Origin: Natrialba sp. SSL1
GTDB taxonomy: Archaea > Halobacteriota > Halobacteria > Halobacteriales > Natrialbaceae
Direction: 5' to 3'
DNA: 64,000 nucleotides
Assembly (NCBI RefSeq): GCF_001861355.1
Contig: NZ_MASN01000018.1
Span: forward strand, 62,001 to 126,000
Position 1 is the first letter of the stretch, and the number at the start of each line of letters is the position of its first letter. Positions 17,948 through 25,881 of the stretch are shown here, one piece after another. Under the pieces are notes generated by a model. It was not told the origin of the DNA. It searched no databases and saw only the letters and a program-made list of their open reading frames with translations. A program made the position numbers and the translations under genes.

Positions 17948-19372
17948 ATGACTGACTCTACCGGGGACCGGGTGACGGCGTCACCAGTCAGTGGGGACCA
18001 CAGGGAGACAGCGACACAGCAGGGACAGGGAGGTGACAACGGAAGTCGAAGTCGACCGCTTCGCCGTCGTCGATTTCTGCAGGCAACCGCTGCGACGACC
18101 GCAACGGCCTCGCTCGCCGGCTGTACGGACAGCTACGAGACGCTCGTCGAAAGCGCAACGTCCGACGAGGACGATGACACCGTCACGATCGGCGTTCTCG
18201 CGCCGAATCCGGACAGCGATTTTATCGGTCGTTCGATGGCGCAGGCGGCCCAGGTCGCTGTCGAGGAACTCAACGAAAACGGCGGGATCAACGGCCACAA
18301 GGTCGAACTCAGCGTTCGGGACACGAACGCGAGCGCGTCTGAGGCCCGTCGACAGTACCAGCAACTCATCCTGGAAGACGGCGCAGTCGCCACGACGGGC
18401 GTCTTCGATAGTCCCGCGCTCGTCAACATTATGGACGACATCGCCGAACAGGAGACGATCCACCTGACGACGGGTGCGGCTGCCGCACAGGCAACACGAC
18501 TCGTCAACGAGCAGTACGACGAGTACAAGTACCACTTCCGGGTGGGCGTCATCAACGAGTTCGATCTCGGACGGGCCAAAATCGACTTCCTCGACGACAT
18601 GGCCGACGAGATCGGCTGGGAGTCGATCGCCGCGCTCGCGGAGGACTACCAGTGGTCCGAAGGCATCTGGGAGGCGACACAGGATCGACTCGACGACCTC
18701 GACCTCGACGTCGTCATAGAGGAACGCTACCCGCCCGCAACGGACGACTTCACCGACCTCTACGACGAGGCGGCCAACGCAGGCGCTGATGCTATCCTTA
18801 TCACGGCGGCCCACACGGGCAACGAGGCTACGCTCGATTGGGCCTATCCGAACCGACCCGAACAGCAACCCCAGCCACAGCCGTTCGCGTTCGGCGGCAC
18901 GCACGTGCCGATGCAGTTGCCCTCCTACTACGAGCAGACCAACGGTGCCTGCCGATACGGGTTCGGACAGATCAACGCGACGGAACAGAGCACCACCGGC
19001 GAGCGAACCCAGGAGTTCGTCTCGACCTATCAGGACCGATTCGACGGCGAGAGCCCGGTGTACACCGGGTACGGGACCTACGATGCAGTTCTCGTCTACG
19101 CCGAAGCCGTCGAAGCCGCCGGCACGTTCGACGCGGACGATGTCGTCCCCGAACTCGAGTCCATTCAGTTCTCGGGTGCGTCGGGTCCGGTCGAGTTCTA
19201 CGATCCGACCCACGAGTTCGCCCACGACCTCGCCTACGAGGCGAGCGACCCGCTGTACTTCCAGTGGCAAGAAGACGACGACGGAACGGGCGTCCAGGAG
19301 ATTATCTGGCCGGAAGAAGAGGCGACGAGTCAGTATCAGTCGCCAGCGTGGCTCCAGTCCCCGAGTCCCTAG
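17948..19372 (+). CDS. Branched-chain amino acid/amide-type solute-binding lipoprotein
   Basis: A 474-residue periplasmic-binding-protein type 1 (LivJ/urea-type) lipoprotein. The ATG at 17948 gives a polar N-region, then Tat-type RRRRFLQATAAT and lipobox LAGC, and the mature part starts near residue 58. The fold is recognised by VTIGVLAPNPDSDFIGRSM, the AVEELNENGGINGHKVEL strand-helix, and late GYGTYDAVLVYAEAVE. No ABC permease or ATPase lies nearby. Its divergent neighbour is a transducer, so it may feed a taxis receptor as BasB does for BasT in Halobacterium; that role is inferred from context. Ligand unknown. Confidence 0.9.
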   Translation: MTDSTGDRVTASPVSGDHRETATQQGQGGDNGSRSRPLRRRRFLQATAATTATASLAGCTDSYETLVESATSDEDDDTVTIGVLAPNPDSDFIGRSMAQAAQVAVEELNENGGINGHKVELSVRDTNASASEARRQYQQLILEDGAVATTGVFDSPALVNIMDDIAEQETIHLTTGAAAAQATRLVNEQYDEYKYHFRVGVINEFDLGRAKIDFLDDMADEIGWESIAALAEDYQWSEGIWEATQDRLDDLDLDVVIEERYPPATDDFTDLYDEAANAGADAILITAAHTGNEATLDWAYPNRPEQQPQPQPFAFGGTHVPMQLPSYYEQTNGACRYGFGQINATEQSTTGERTQEFVSTYQDRFDGESPVYTGYGTYDAVLVYAEAVEAAGTFDADDVVPELESIQFSGASGPVEFYDPTHEFAHDLAYEASDPLYFQWQEDDDGTGVQEIIWPEEEATSQYQSPAWLQSPSP

Positions 19373-19375
19373 TTC

Positions 19376-20044
19376 CTAGTCGCGACTTCCGTCACTGCTG
19401 GATCCGGACGCCTCGCTACTGCTACCGTCATCGCCACCGGCGTCGGTGTCGGCGTCAACAGCCGTCTCCCCACGAACACCGACCGCCTGCGAAACGTCGA
19501 TATCGTCTGGTTCCTCCTGTCCGCCAACGACGAGTTCGCCAGACTCCGTTTCGACGTAGACGTCGTCCGCAAAGCCGCCCTCGGCGTGTGGATGCTCCGG
19601 ATCCTCGAGCTGTTCGGGCGTCGAGGGCGCTTCAGTCAGCCCTTCTGGCGGCTTGAACTGCCCCAGTGGCTCGTCGATCGTGATATCCCAGCGCTCGAAG
19701 AACTCCCGGTAGCGATCGTAGTGAGCCTCGAGTTCGTCCGCCGGGAACTCCATCATCTCCGTCCAGCCGTGGTTGTAGAAGTCGAAATTGGCCTGAATGT
19801 GCGTAATTTCGCGGGCCTCGGCCTCCGAGTAGCCGTCGTTGAGCGCCCGCAAGTACGTGTCGACTGTCGCCTCAAAGAGGTCGTCGAGGTGAGCCTCGCG
19901 CTCATCGGCGTGCTCGGGGGCAGCTTTCTTCAAAAAGACGCGGGTGTGGAGTCTGACGAGTCCCGATTTGGCGACCGATCGAACGACGGGCGTCTCGAGT
20001 GCCGTTCGCGATGCGAAGTGGCGCGCGTTCTGACGGAGTTTCAT
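19376..20044 (-). CDS. Conserved haloarchaeal protein (DUF6149-like), unknown function
   Basis: A 222-residue soluble protein. The first 150 residues are helical and conserved-looking (KLRQNARHFASRTALETP, ITHIQANFDFYNHGWTEMME). The remainder is a disordered acidic Ser/Asp/Gly tail. I link it to a haloarchaeal domain of unknown function from memory of the N-terminal MKLRQNARHFA pattern; the assignment is tentative. It ends three bases from the stop of the convergent binding-protein gene. Confidence 0.7.
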   Translation of the reverse strand: MKLRQNARHFASRTALETPVVRSVAKSGLVRLHTRVFLKKAAPEHADEREAHLDDLFEATVDTYLRALNDGYSEAEAREITHIQANFDFYNHGWTEMMEFPADELEAHYDRYREFFERWDITIDEPLGQFKPPEGLTEAPSTPEQLEDPEHPHAEGGFADDVYVETESGELVVGGQEEPDDIDVSQAVGVRGETAVDADTDAGGDDGSSSEASGSSSDGSRD

Positions 20045-20250
20045 ACGTGACCCATAGTGGTGCGACCCTAAAGAGGCGTTCGGGGCCGCTGTGCCCGCTG
20101 CGGATGCGGACCGTGTCTGTTCCCGAACACTATGTTAGCAATGTTCATGTTTAGTAGCGAATCGGTGAAGAACGTTCAGGAATTCGAGATCGAAGGGGAA
20201 AATGACTGAGATAGCAATCCACTTTAACCCGCATTACGAACGGTCGGGAT

Positions 20251-21489
20251 ATGACAGAGTACGTCATCATCGGAGACGGGATCTCGGGTAGTTCGGCCGC
20301 CGAGACCCTCCGGGAGGAAGACCCGGAGTCGACGATCACCGTCATCACCGATGAGGGGGAGCCACTGTATAATCGTATTCTCATCAAAGAGCACGCGAAA
20401 GGCAAACTTCCCGAAGCGCCGATCTCGATTCACGACGAGGAGTGGTACGACGAGCGCGATATCGATCTCTCGCTCAACACGCACGTCTCGTCGATCGACG
20501 CCGACGAGAACGTTATCCACACCCACGAGGGCGAGGATATCTCCTACGACAAGCTACTCGTCGCGACCGGTGGCACGCCGACCCAGCTACCAGTCGACCA
20601 CAGCGACGCCGACGGCATCCACCACTTCTGGACGTTCCAGGACGCCCGTCGGATCCGCGACAGCGCAGAAGCCGCAGAGGAAGGCGTTATCGTCGGTGCC
20701 GGTCTCCTCGGCATCGACTTCGCCGCAGTCTGTGGCGCACAGGGCGTCTCCGGCAAGTACCTGATGCGCGGCGACCGCTGGTGGCGCTACGCACTCTCGG
20801 AAGACGGCGCAGAGATCATGCACGAGGGGATGCGCGATGTCGGCGTCGAACCGGTCTTCGACAGCGGTGTCGACCACTTCGAGACGGACGACGAGGGAAC
20901 GGTTACGGCCGCCGTCGACCCCAACGGCGAGCGCTACGAGTGTGACTTTGCCGGCGTCGCTATCGGACTGACGTTCAACACCGAGTTCCTCCGCGGCGTC
21001 GATCTCGAGATGGACAACGGCATCGTCGTCGACGAGTACATGCAGACCAACGTCGACGACATCTACGCGGCCGGCGACATCACGCGCTTCTACGACGTAC
21101 TGCTCGGCGAGCAGGCCCAGAACGGCTCCTGGGGCTCGGCCAAGGAACAGGGTCGCGTCGCCGCGATCAACATGGCCGCAGACGACGAGGACGAGGTCTT
21201 CGAGTGGGTCTCCTCGTACTCGATTACGCACTTTGACTTCCCGTTCCTCTCGTTCGGCCACCCGACGATCGGCGACGAGCACGTCGAGCGACGCTACAGC
21301 GACACCGAATGGCGCCGCATCGCCTTCAAGGACGGCAAGGTCGTCGGCGGTGTCCTCATCGGCGACCTCTCACCACAGAGTACGCTCAAACAGCTTATGC
21401 GCGAACAGCGCGAGGTTGCCGACCAGGCAGAGGTGTTACTCGAGCAGTCCGTCGACGCCGATAAGCTCACACCTGCACAGGAACATTGA
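20251..21489 (+). CDS. FAD/NAD(P)-dependent pyridine nucleotide-disulfide-type oxidoreductase
   Basis: A 412-residue flavoprotein. The N-terminal FAD Rossmann motif begins YVIIGDGISGSSAAETL, the ATGGTP strand follows at about residue 111, the second (NAD-binding) motif is VIVGAGLLGIDFAA (about 147-160), and the FAD pyrophosphate/ribityl motif is VDDIYAAGDIT (about 266-276). A C-terminal domain follows. This is the rubredoxin reductase/nitrite reductase-large-subunit-like branch without redox-active Cys pairs. A TATA-like CTTTAACC lies about 25 bp upstream, so the mRNA is probably leaderless. Its TGA coincides with the end of an inserted IS605-family element. Electron acceptor unknown. Confidence 0.92.
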   Translation: MTEYVIIGDGISGSSAAETLREEDPESTITVITDEGEPLYNRILIKEHAKGKLPEAPISIHDEEWYDERDIDLSLNTHVSSIDADENVIHTHEGEDISYDKLLVATGGTPTQLPVDHSDADGIHHFWTFQDARRIRDSAEAAEEGVIVGAGLLGIDFAAVCGAQGVSGKYLMRGDRWWRYALSEDGAEIMHEGMRDVGVEPVFDSGVDHFETDDEGTVTAAVDPNGERYECDFAGVAIGLTFNTEFLRGVDLEMDNGIVVDEYMQTNVDDIYAAGDITRFYDVLLGEQAQNGSWGSAKEQGRVAAINMAADDEDEVFEWVSSYSITHFDFPFLSFGHPTIGDEHVERRYSDTEWRRIAFKDGKVVGGVLIGDLSPQSTLKQLMREQREVADQAEVLLEQSVDADKLTPAQEH

Positions 21490-21495
21490 CATCCT

Positions 21496-21515
21496 CCCCG
21501 CGCTGAAGCGCGGGG
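21496..21515. repeat. Right-end hairpin of the IS element
   Basis: A perfect 8-bp stem CCCCGCGC/GCGCGGGG with a TGAA loop, followed within about 30 bp by the tnpB stop. In IS605-family elements this end also encodes the 3' part of the guide (omega) RNA; here that would be transcribed leftward. Confidence 0.8.
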
Positions 21516-21543
21516 ATTCCCGACCGCGTTGGGATATTGTGGT

Positions 21544-22824
21544 TTATGACGTGACTTGTTCTTGAGGTGCGAATGCACCAGTTTCCTTGTCAAACAGGTA
21601 CGTCAATGGCTGTGCCAACCAGCCGTTACTCCTATCTCCCCCATCAGAGGCGAGACTCGGAGATACTTTCTGTCGAATGTTCTCAGCACCGTTCACGTCT
21701 GCGTTGGCTACCGTATCACACTTATCGCACACGTACAATCCGCGTTCGACACGGTTCGCGTCACGCTTGCGATCACAGCATGAACACGACTTGGACGTAT
21801 CCTCCTCGGACACCTCTTCAACCTCGATACCTTCCATCTCGGCTTTGTAGATAAGTAGATCTGTGAATCGGTCGAACGCCCACGAGTGCAAGTCGAGGTT
21901 GCCGTGTTTGCCCCAGTTCTTCGACTCGTCGTTCTCCTCGTCCTCACGGATACCGGAGAGATCGCCGACCGCGATGGTTCCCACTCCCTCGTCAACACAT
22001 CGTTCAACAATGTGCTTGGAAAGCGTATGGAAGTAGTGAGTGCGGCGAGCTGACTTCTTCTGGTTCAACCGCGTGGCTTGGTCTGAATCGGAGGCGTCAC
22101 ACCGGGCGATGTGCTTGCTGAAGTAGTAGTCGTCCTGCTTCAAGCAGTTGAGCGGATACAGTTCGCTGTGGCCGTCTTCGTAGGCGAGTGCGGCGAAGTT
22201 GTTGATACCGAGGTCAACACCCACAGTCTTCTCGCCGGGTGCTTCAGCGACTTCGATTTCGACCTTGCAGACGAAGTGAAGTTCCCACTCGTTTCCCGTC
22301 CAGACGGCCCGTACTTGTTGAACGTTCTCTACGGTCGAGAGATCGACGTCAGGGCGAGTCTGGTACTCACAGAGGATGAAGTCTGACCAGTATTCCTTGA
22401 GGTTCGAGCCTTTGGAAAGTCGGACGCGGTTATACTGGGTATCGAGTTTGAAGCCAGCAGCTTTGAACGTGACCGTTGAACGTGGGTGTTCATCGCCATG
22501 TTTGCGGTAGCCGGGCGGGTTCGCCTTCGTGTCCCCATTGCGTCGTTTACCGTACCAGCCGTTGAACGCCTCAGCGAGTTCTTGAAGGACTCGCTGACTT
22601 GACTGAGAATGTAGGTCATCGTAGCGTTCGTGGCTCTTGAGGTAGGCGGTGAGTTCGTCATGTTCTGGGATGTAGTCGATTTCATCCCAGACGCGACTGC
22701 ACGTCCACCGTCCGACGTTCCAGAGTTTCGAGGCTGTGAATCCAAGCGAATCAAGGTCGTCCGACACCTGTTGCTGGTTTTTGATAGAAACAGTGTAGGT
22801 GCGGGTGACGACCTGTTTCGCCAT
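21544..22824 (-). CDS. tnpB: TnpB/OrfB-family RNA-guided endonuclease homologue
   Basis: A 426-residue full-length protein. The N-terminal domain has the helix-turn-helix/WED-like region of OrfB (KLWNVGRWTCSRVW). The C-terminal RuvC fold shows Asp204 (VGVDLGINN) and Asp376 (NADVNGAENI), plus a zinc ribbon C347-x2-C350 / C366-x2-C369. The middle RuvC acid, normally Glu in a VxEDL motif, is Gly287 (TIAVGDLSGIR). Other acidic residues follow (REDEENDE, 293-300). The enzyme may therefore be weak or inactive as a nuclease, or use a neighbouring Glu. Neither an inactivating frameshift nor a stop is present. Confidence 0.9.
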   Translation of the reverse strand: MAKQVVTRTYTVSIKNQQQVSDDLDSLGFTASKLWNVGRWTCSRVWDEIDYIPEHDELTAYLKSHERYDDLHSQSSQRVLQELAEAFNGWYGKRRNGDTKANPPGYRKHGDEHPRSTVTFKAAGFKLDTQYNRVRLSKGSNLKEYWSDFILCEYQTRPDVDLSTVENVQQVRAVWTGNEWELHFVCKVEIEVAEAPGEKTVGVDLGINNFAALAYEDGHSELYPLNCLKQDDYYFSKHIARCDASDSDQATRLNQKKSARRTHYFHTLSKHIVERCVDEGVGTIAVGDLSGIREDEENDESKNWGKHGNLDLHSWAFDRFTDLLIYKAEMEGIEVEEVSEEDTSKSCSCCDRKRDANRVERGLYVCDKCDTVANADVNGAENIRQKVSPSLASDGGDRSNGWLAQPLTYLFDKETGAFAPQEQVTS

Positions 22825-22922
22825 ACGTAACCAATGTTGTTAAACTTACTTAATGGTTCGGAGTATCGTGGAATATCCTGCTGTGCCATCGAGCGGTGGG
22901 TTGTGTAGGGTAGTGTCGGATT

Positions 22923-22943
22923 CATCCCCGCCCTAAAGGGATG
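22923..22943. repeat. Left-end hairpin of the IS element
   Basis: CATCCC and GGGATG pair around CGCCCTAAA. The sequence on the minus strand reads as the common haloarchaeal IS1341-type end (CTCATCCCTTTAGGGCGG). It lies about 100 bp upstream of tnpB. Confidence 0.65.
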
Positions 22944-23048
22944 AGGCTTTCTCCTTGATTCTCCGTAACCGAAAGAACAGGAGCAGGAACAGCACCGTCC
23001 ACGTCTGGCCCTGATCGCCAGTTTCCGATCCTGTAACGTATCCCTACA

Positions 23049-23459
23049 CTACCGGACGATCGTCACCGGCACCGGCGCTCGCCGAGCGACCCGTTCTGCA
23101 ACGCTCCCCAACAACGCCCGTGAGACCCCTGTCCGCCCGTGACTCCCGATGATAATCCGATCGACCGGGTGCTCGCGCGCATAGTTGACGATCGCCCGCG
23201 CTGGTCGCCCCTCGATCAATTCCGTCTCGAAGGAGTGATCGCCACTGCGGTCTCGCGCCCGCTCGAACAGCTCCGTCGCCCGCTCGCGTCGCTGCTCGAG
23301 CATCGTCCCCGTCCCCAGATGACCGACCTCGCCGTACCCACTCTCCGAGAGGTCCACCACGTGCACCACCGTCAGCTCGTCGTCCGGGTGCTCGGCGAGG
23401 GCGTACTCGAGTGCAGCCCACCCAGGCTCTGACTCGTCGAGGGCGACGAGCAAGTGCAT
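23049..23459 (-). CDS. Universal stress protein (UspA family)
   Basis: A 136-residue single-domain Usp from the ATG at 23459, where the canonical first strand MHLLVALDESEPG begins; longer in-frame starts only add unrelated sequence. It ends with the nucleotide-binding motif IIIGSHGRTGVSRALLGS and the terminal strand VPVTIV. Usp proteins of this type bind ATP or act as stress chaperones/regulators. Divergent from the NrfD-like gene. Confidence 0.9.
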   Translation of the reverse strand: MHLLVALDESEPGWAALEYALAEHPDDELTVVHVVDLSESGYGEVGHLGTGTMLEQRRERATELFERARDRSGDHSFETELIEGRPARAIVNYAREHPVDRIIIGSHGRTGVSRALLGSVAERVARRAPVPVTIVR

Positions 23460-23596
23460 ACGTTCTCCTACGGGCCCATCACACTTGAGTTTGTGTATCA
23501 TACGCATGGCAGAGTCGAGTGGCGGGAGCCGACCTTGCAAGACCAACGTTCGAAACGAAAGGGATCGCCGGGGTAGGGCTGTGTGGATCATTCTCA

Positions 23597-24964
23597 ATGA
23601 GCACGAAATCCCCGTCGAAGGCCGACCTCCTGCGGCCGATTCGAGAGACGTCGACGGCGTACTACGTTCTGGTTGCCGTTGCAGCGCTCGCACTCGGTCT
23701 CTTCTTGCTCGGGTGGGCCTACCAGCTAGCGGAAGGGATGGTCGTCACCGGACTGGGTGACTGGGGAACCGGCGGCGGGGTTACCTGGGGTGTTTACATT
23801 GGAGCGTTCATCTGGTGGGTCGGCATCGCTCACGGCGGCATTATTCTCTCGGCTGCGGTGCGACTACTCGGGATGGAACGCTACATGCCAGTCGCGCGGC
23901 TGGCCGAGTTGCTCACGATCGGGGCACTCTCTGCGGCCGGATTCTACATCGTCGTCCACCTCGGGCGGCCGGATCGGATGGTGACGAGCGTCATCGGCCA
24001 CTACCACATCACCGTCCACGCATCGCCGCTCGTGTGGGACGTGACGGTTATCACGGCCTACTTCGTGCTAACGGCGACGTATCTCGGACTGACGCTCCGG
24101 TACGATATCAGCCGGCTCAGGGACGACCTTCCGGACCGGTACGGGCCGATTTACTCGCTGCTGACCATCGGCTACTCCGAGCGCGAGGACGCGGTCATCC
24201 AGCGGATGGTCTGGTGGATCGCCCTCGCGATCATCATCATGGCACCGCTGTTGCTCCACGGCGGCGTCATTCCGTGGCTGTTCGCCGTGATACCGTCGAT
24301 GCCGCGCTGGTTCGGTGCCGTTCAGGGCCCGCAGTTCCTCACCATCGCCCTCACCTCGGCGATCAGCGGCGTTATCCTTCTCTCGGCGGCGTTCCGGCGG
24401 GCCTACGACTGGGACCACATCATCACCGACGACGTCTTCCGCGGCCTCCTGCTCTGGCTCGGCTTCTTCAGCCTGCTGTTTCTCTGGCTCCAGTTACAGC
24501 AGATCACCGCCGGCGGCTTCGCCCCGCCGATCGACCTCAGCGTCGTCTGGTCCGCGACCCTCGCCGACCCCATCTACCTCACCGCCATGTCACTCGTCGG
24601 CCTCGTGCTCGCGTACATCTTCGCGCAAACGCTTCGCCCCTCGCTGTTCTCCAGGGGCCGCGCAATCGTCTGCGGTCTTGCCGTCCTCACCGCGACGCTC
24701 CTCGAGAAGGTTCTGTTCGTCGTCGAGGGAATGTACCACCCCTCGTTCGAGATTTACGCCGCCACGCCCGGCTTCTACTTCCCGAGCCTGATCGAAATCG
24801 CGTCCGTCACCGGCACGATCGGCATGGTCTCGCTGTTCTTCCTGCTCGTCGCGAAAGTCGTCCCGGTACTCGAGTTACACGCAATCGAGCATCTGCAGGT
24901 AGATCATCAGGAGGACCGAACGAGTGACCACGCGAGTCGACAGCCGGCGTCGGAAGACGAGTAA
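23597..24964 (+). CDS. nrfD: NrfD/PsrC-type membrane subunit (orphan)
   Basis: Integral membrane quinone/quinol-interacting subunit of the DMSO-reductase-family partner type, 455 aa from the ATG at 23597. About nine to ten hydrophobic segments are visible, with the family pattern GVTWGVYIGAFIWWVGIAHGG near residue 60 and HLGRPDRM about residue 125. Such proteins normally work with an Fe-S protein (NrfC/PsrB) and a molybdopterin or cytochrome catalytic subunit. Neither is adjacent: the neighbours are a Usp protein and a TIM-like protein. It either works with a complex encoded elsewhere or has lost its operon. Confidence 0.88.
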   Translation: MSTKSPSKADLLRPIRETSTAYYVLVAVAALALGLFLLGWAYQLAEGMVVTGLGDWGTGGGVTWGVYIGAFIWWVGIAHGGIILSAAVRLLGMERYMPVARLAELLTIGALSAAGFYIVVHLGRPDRMVTSVIGHYHITVHASPLVWDVTVITAYFVLTATYLGLTLRYDISRLRDDLPDRYGPIYSLLTIGYSEREDAVIQRMVWWIALAIIIMAPLLLHGGVIPWLFAVIPSMPRWFGAVQGPQFLTIALTSAISGVILLSAAFRRAYDWDHIITDDVFRGLLLWLGFFSLLFLWLQLQQITAGGFAPPIDLSVVWSATLADPIYLTAMSLVGLVLAYIFAQTLRPSLFSRGRAIVCGLAVLTATLLEKVLFVVEGMYHPSFEIYAATPGFYFPSLIEIASVTGTIGMVSLFFLLVAKVVPVLELHAIEHLQVDHQEDRTSDHASRQPASEDE

Positions 24965-25014
24965 CGCGGCGCTCGCTGGCTTCCGTCCCCGTCTCCTCCT
25001 TCCTCACCACGTCC

Positions 25015-25737
25015 TCACGGATTCGAGTCGCCGGCTGACGGCATCGCCGCTGCAATCGTTCGAAGCCACGCCTCGAACTCGTCGGGCTCAGCGGAGTCGG
25101 CGGCCTCGAGCGCCGCTGAGGCGGCACCCGTCGCGTCGACGCCGCAGTCGAACGCCTGCTCCACGTCCTCGGCGGTTCGAATGCCGCCGCCGACAAAGAC
25201 TCTGGTTTCCGGACCCGCCGCAGCGACGAACTCGACGAACGACTCGAGTACACCCGGATCCGATCGCACCATACCACCCTCGGAGGCAATGTCTTCGTGC
25301 TGTTCGAACAGCAGGCAGTCCGGCGCGGGGTCGAACGCGAGCGCCGCCGCGGCAGTCTGCTGGTCCGGGACGCAGACGATCGATTCCAGTCCGAGCGCGT
25401 CGCAGCGCTCGAGGAGTCGGCCGACGGCCGCAAGCGTGTCCTCGTTCTCGGGATGATTGATGAAGACGGCGTCAGCACCGGCGGCGGCGACTGCCTCGCA
25501 GGTCGCATCACCGATGCTCGCATCCTCGTGACGAACGGCAGTCTGCGCGACGATCGGAAGCGTGGTCTCCGACGCGACGAGGCGTATATCAGGAACCTGT
25601 GGCGCGAGCGCGAACCGACGCTCGGTGTCGGCTGCGACGCGTTCGACCGTCGCTGCGAACTCGCGCAGGTCATCACCCATGACCTCGGGGGTGGTCTTGG
25701 TGTTGACCAGAAAGAAAGGGTACTCGAGTTCGGACAT
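25015..25737 (-). CDS. Triosephosphate isomerase-like TIM-barrel protein (divergent paralogue)
   Basis: 240 residues from the ATG at 25737 (MSELEYPFFLVNTK). It has the archaeal short-TIM layout: Asn and Lys of the first strand (LVNTK), His of strand 4 (INHPEN), a Glu at the base of loop 6 (LLFEQHED) and the phosphate loop VGGGIRTAEDV. The loop 6 hinge that in archaeal TpiA reads roughly EPPELIGTG is changed to EQHEDIASEGG. Haloarchaea normally carry a different main tpiA, so this could be an isomerase or aldolase acting on another phosphosugar. The active-site set is complete, so it is probably an enzyme. Confidence 0.8.
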   Translation of the reverse strand: MSELEYPFFLVNTKTTPEVMGDDLREFAATVERVAADTERRFALAPQVPDIRLVASETTLPIVAQTAVRHEDASIGDATCEAVAAAGADAVFINHPENEDTLAAVGRLLERCDALGLESIVCVPDQQTAAAALAFDPAPDCLLFEQHEDIASEGGMVRSDPGVLESFVEFVAAAGPETRVFVGGGIRTAEDVEQAFDCGVDATGAASAALEAADSAEPDEFEAWLRTIAAAMPSAGDSNP

Positions 25738-25881
25738 ATCCGCGCATTCGACGGGCTGGTGTATCGCAGTTGTGGTCTCTGGTGCTGGGTGCTCTGCGAT
25801 CAAGGCAGGTGGGACAGCTAAGTGTGGGATCCAGAACCACACGCAGGCAAGATTGATCAGCCACTGCCCGGATGGACGACT

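Larger units (their letters stand above)
21490..22950 (-). mobile_element. IS200/IS605-family (IS1341-type) element, tnpB only
   Basis: A single tnpB-like gene is bounded by the imperfect terminal hairpins typical of these elements: CCCCGCGCTGAAGCGCGGGG at the right end (21496-21515, downstream of tnpB) and CATCCCC...GGGATG at the left end (22923-22943, upstream). No tnpA (Y1 transposase) is present, so movement would need one in trans. The right end abuts the stop codon of the preceding oxidoreductase. Exact boundaries are inferred from the hairpins, not from an empty site. Confidence 0.8.

Noticed and set aside
17981-19270. 429-codon minus-strand frame over the binding protein
   Set aside because: Antisense shadow; the sense strand has signal peptide, lipobox and fold motifs.
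21496-22943. Hairpins at the IS ends considered as CRISPR repeats
   Set aside because: Only one copy of each and no spacer-repeat periodicity; they are terminal hairpins of an IS605-family element.
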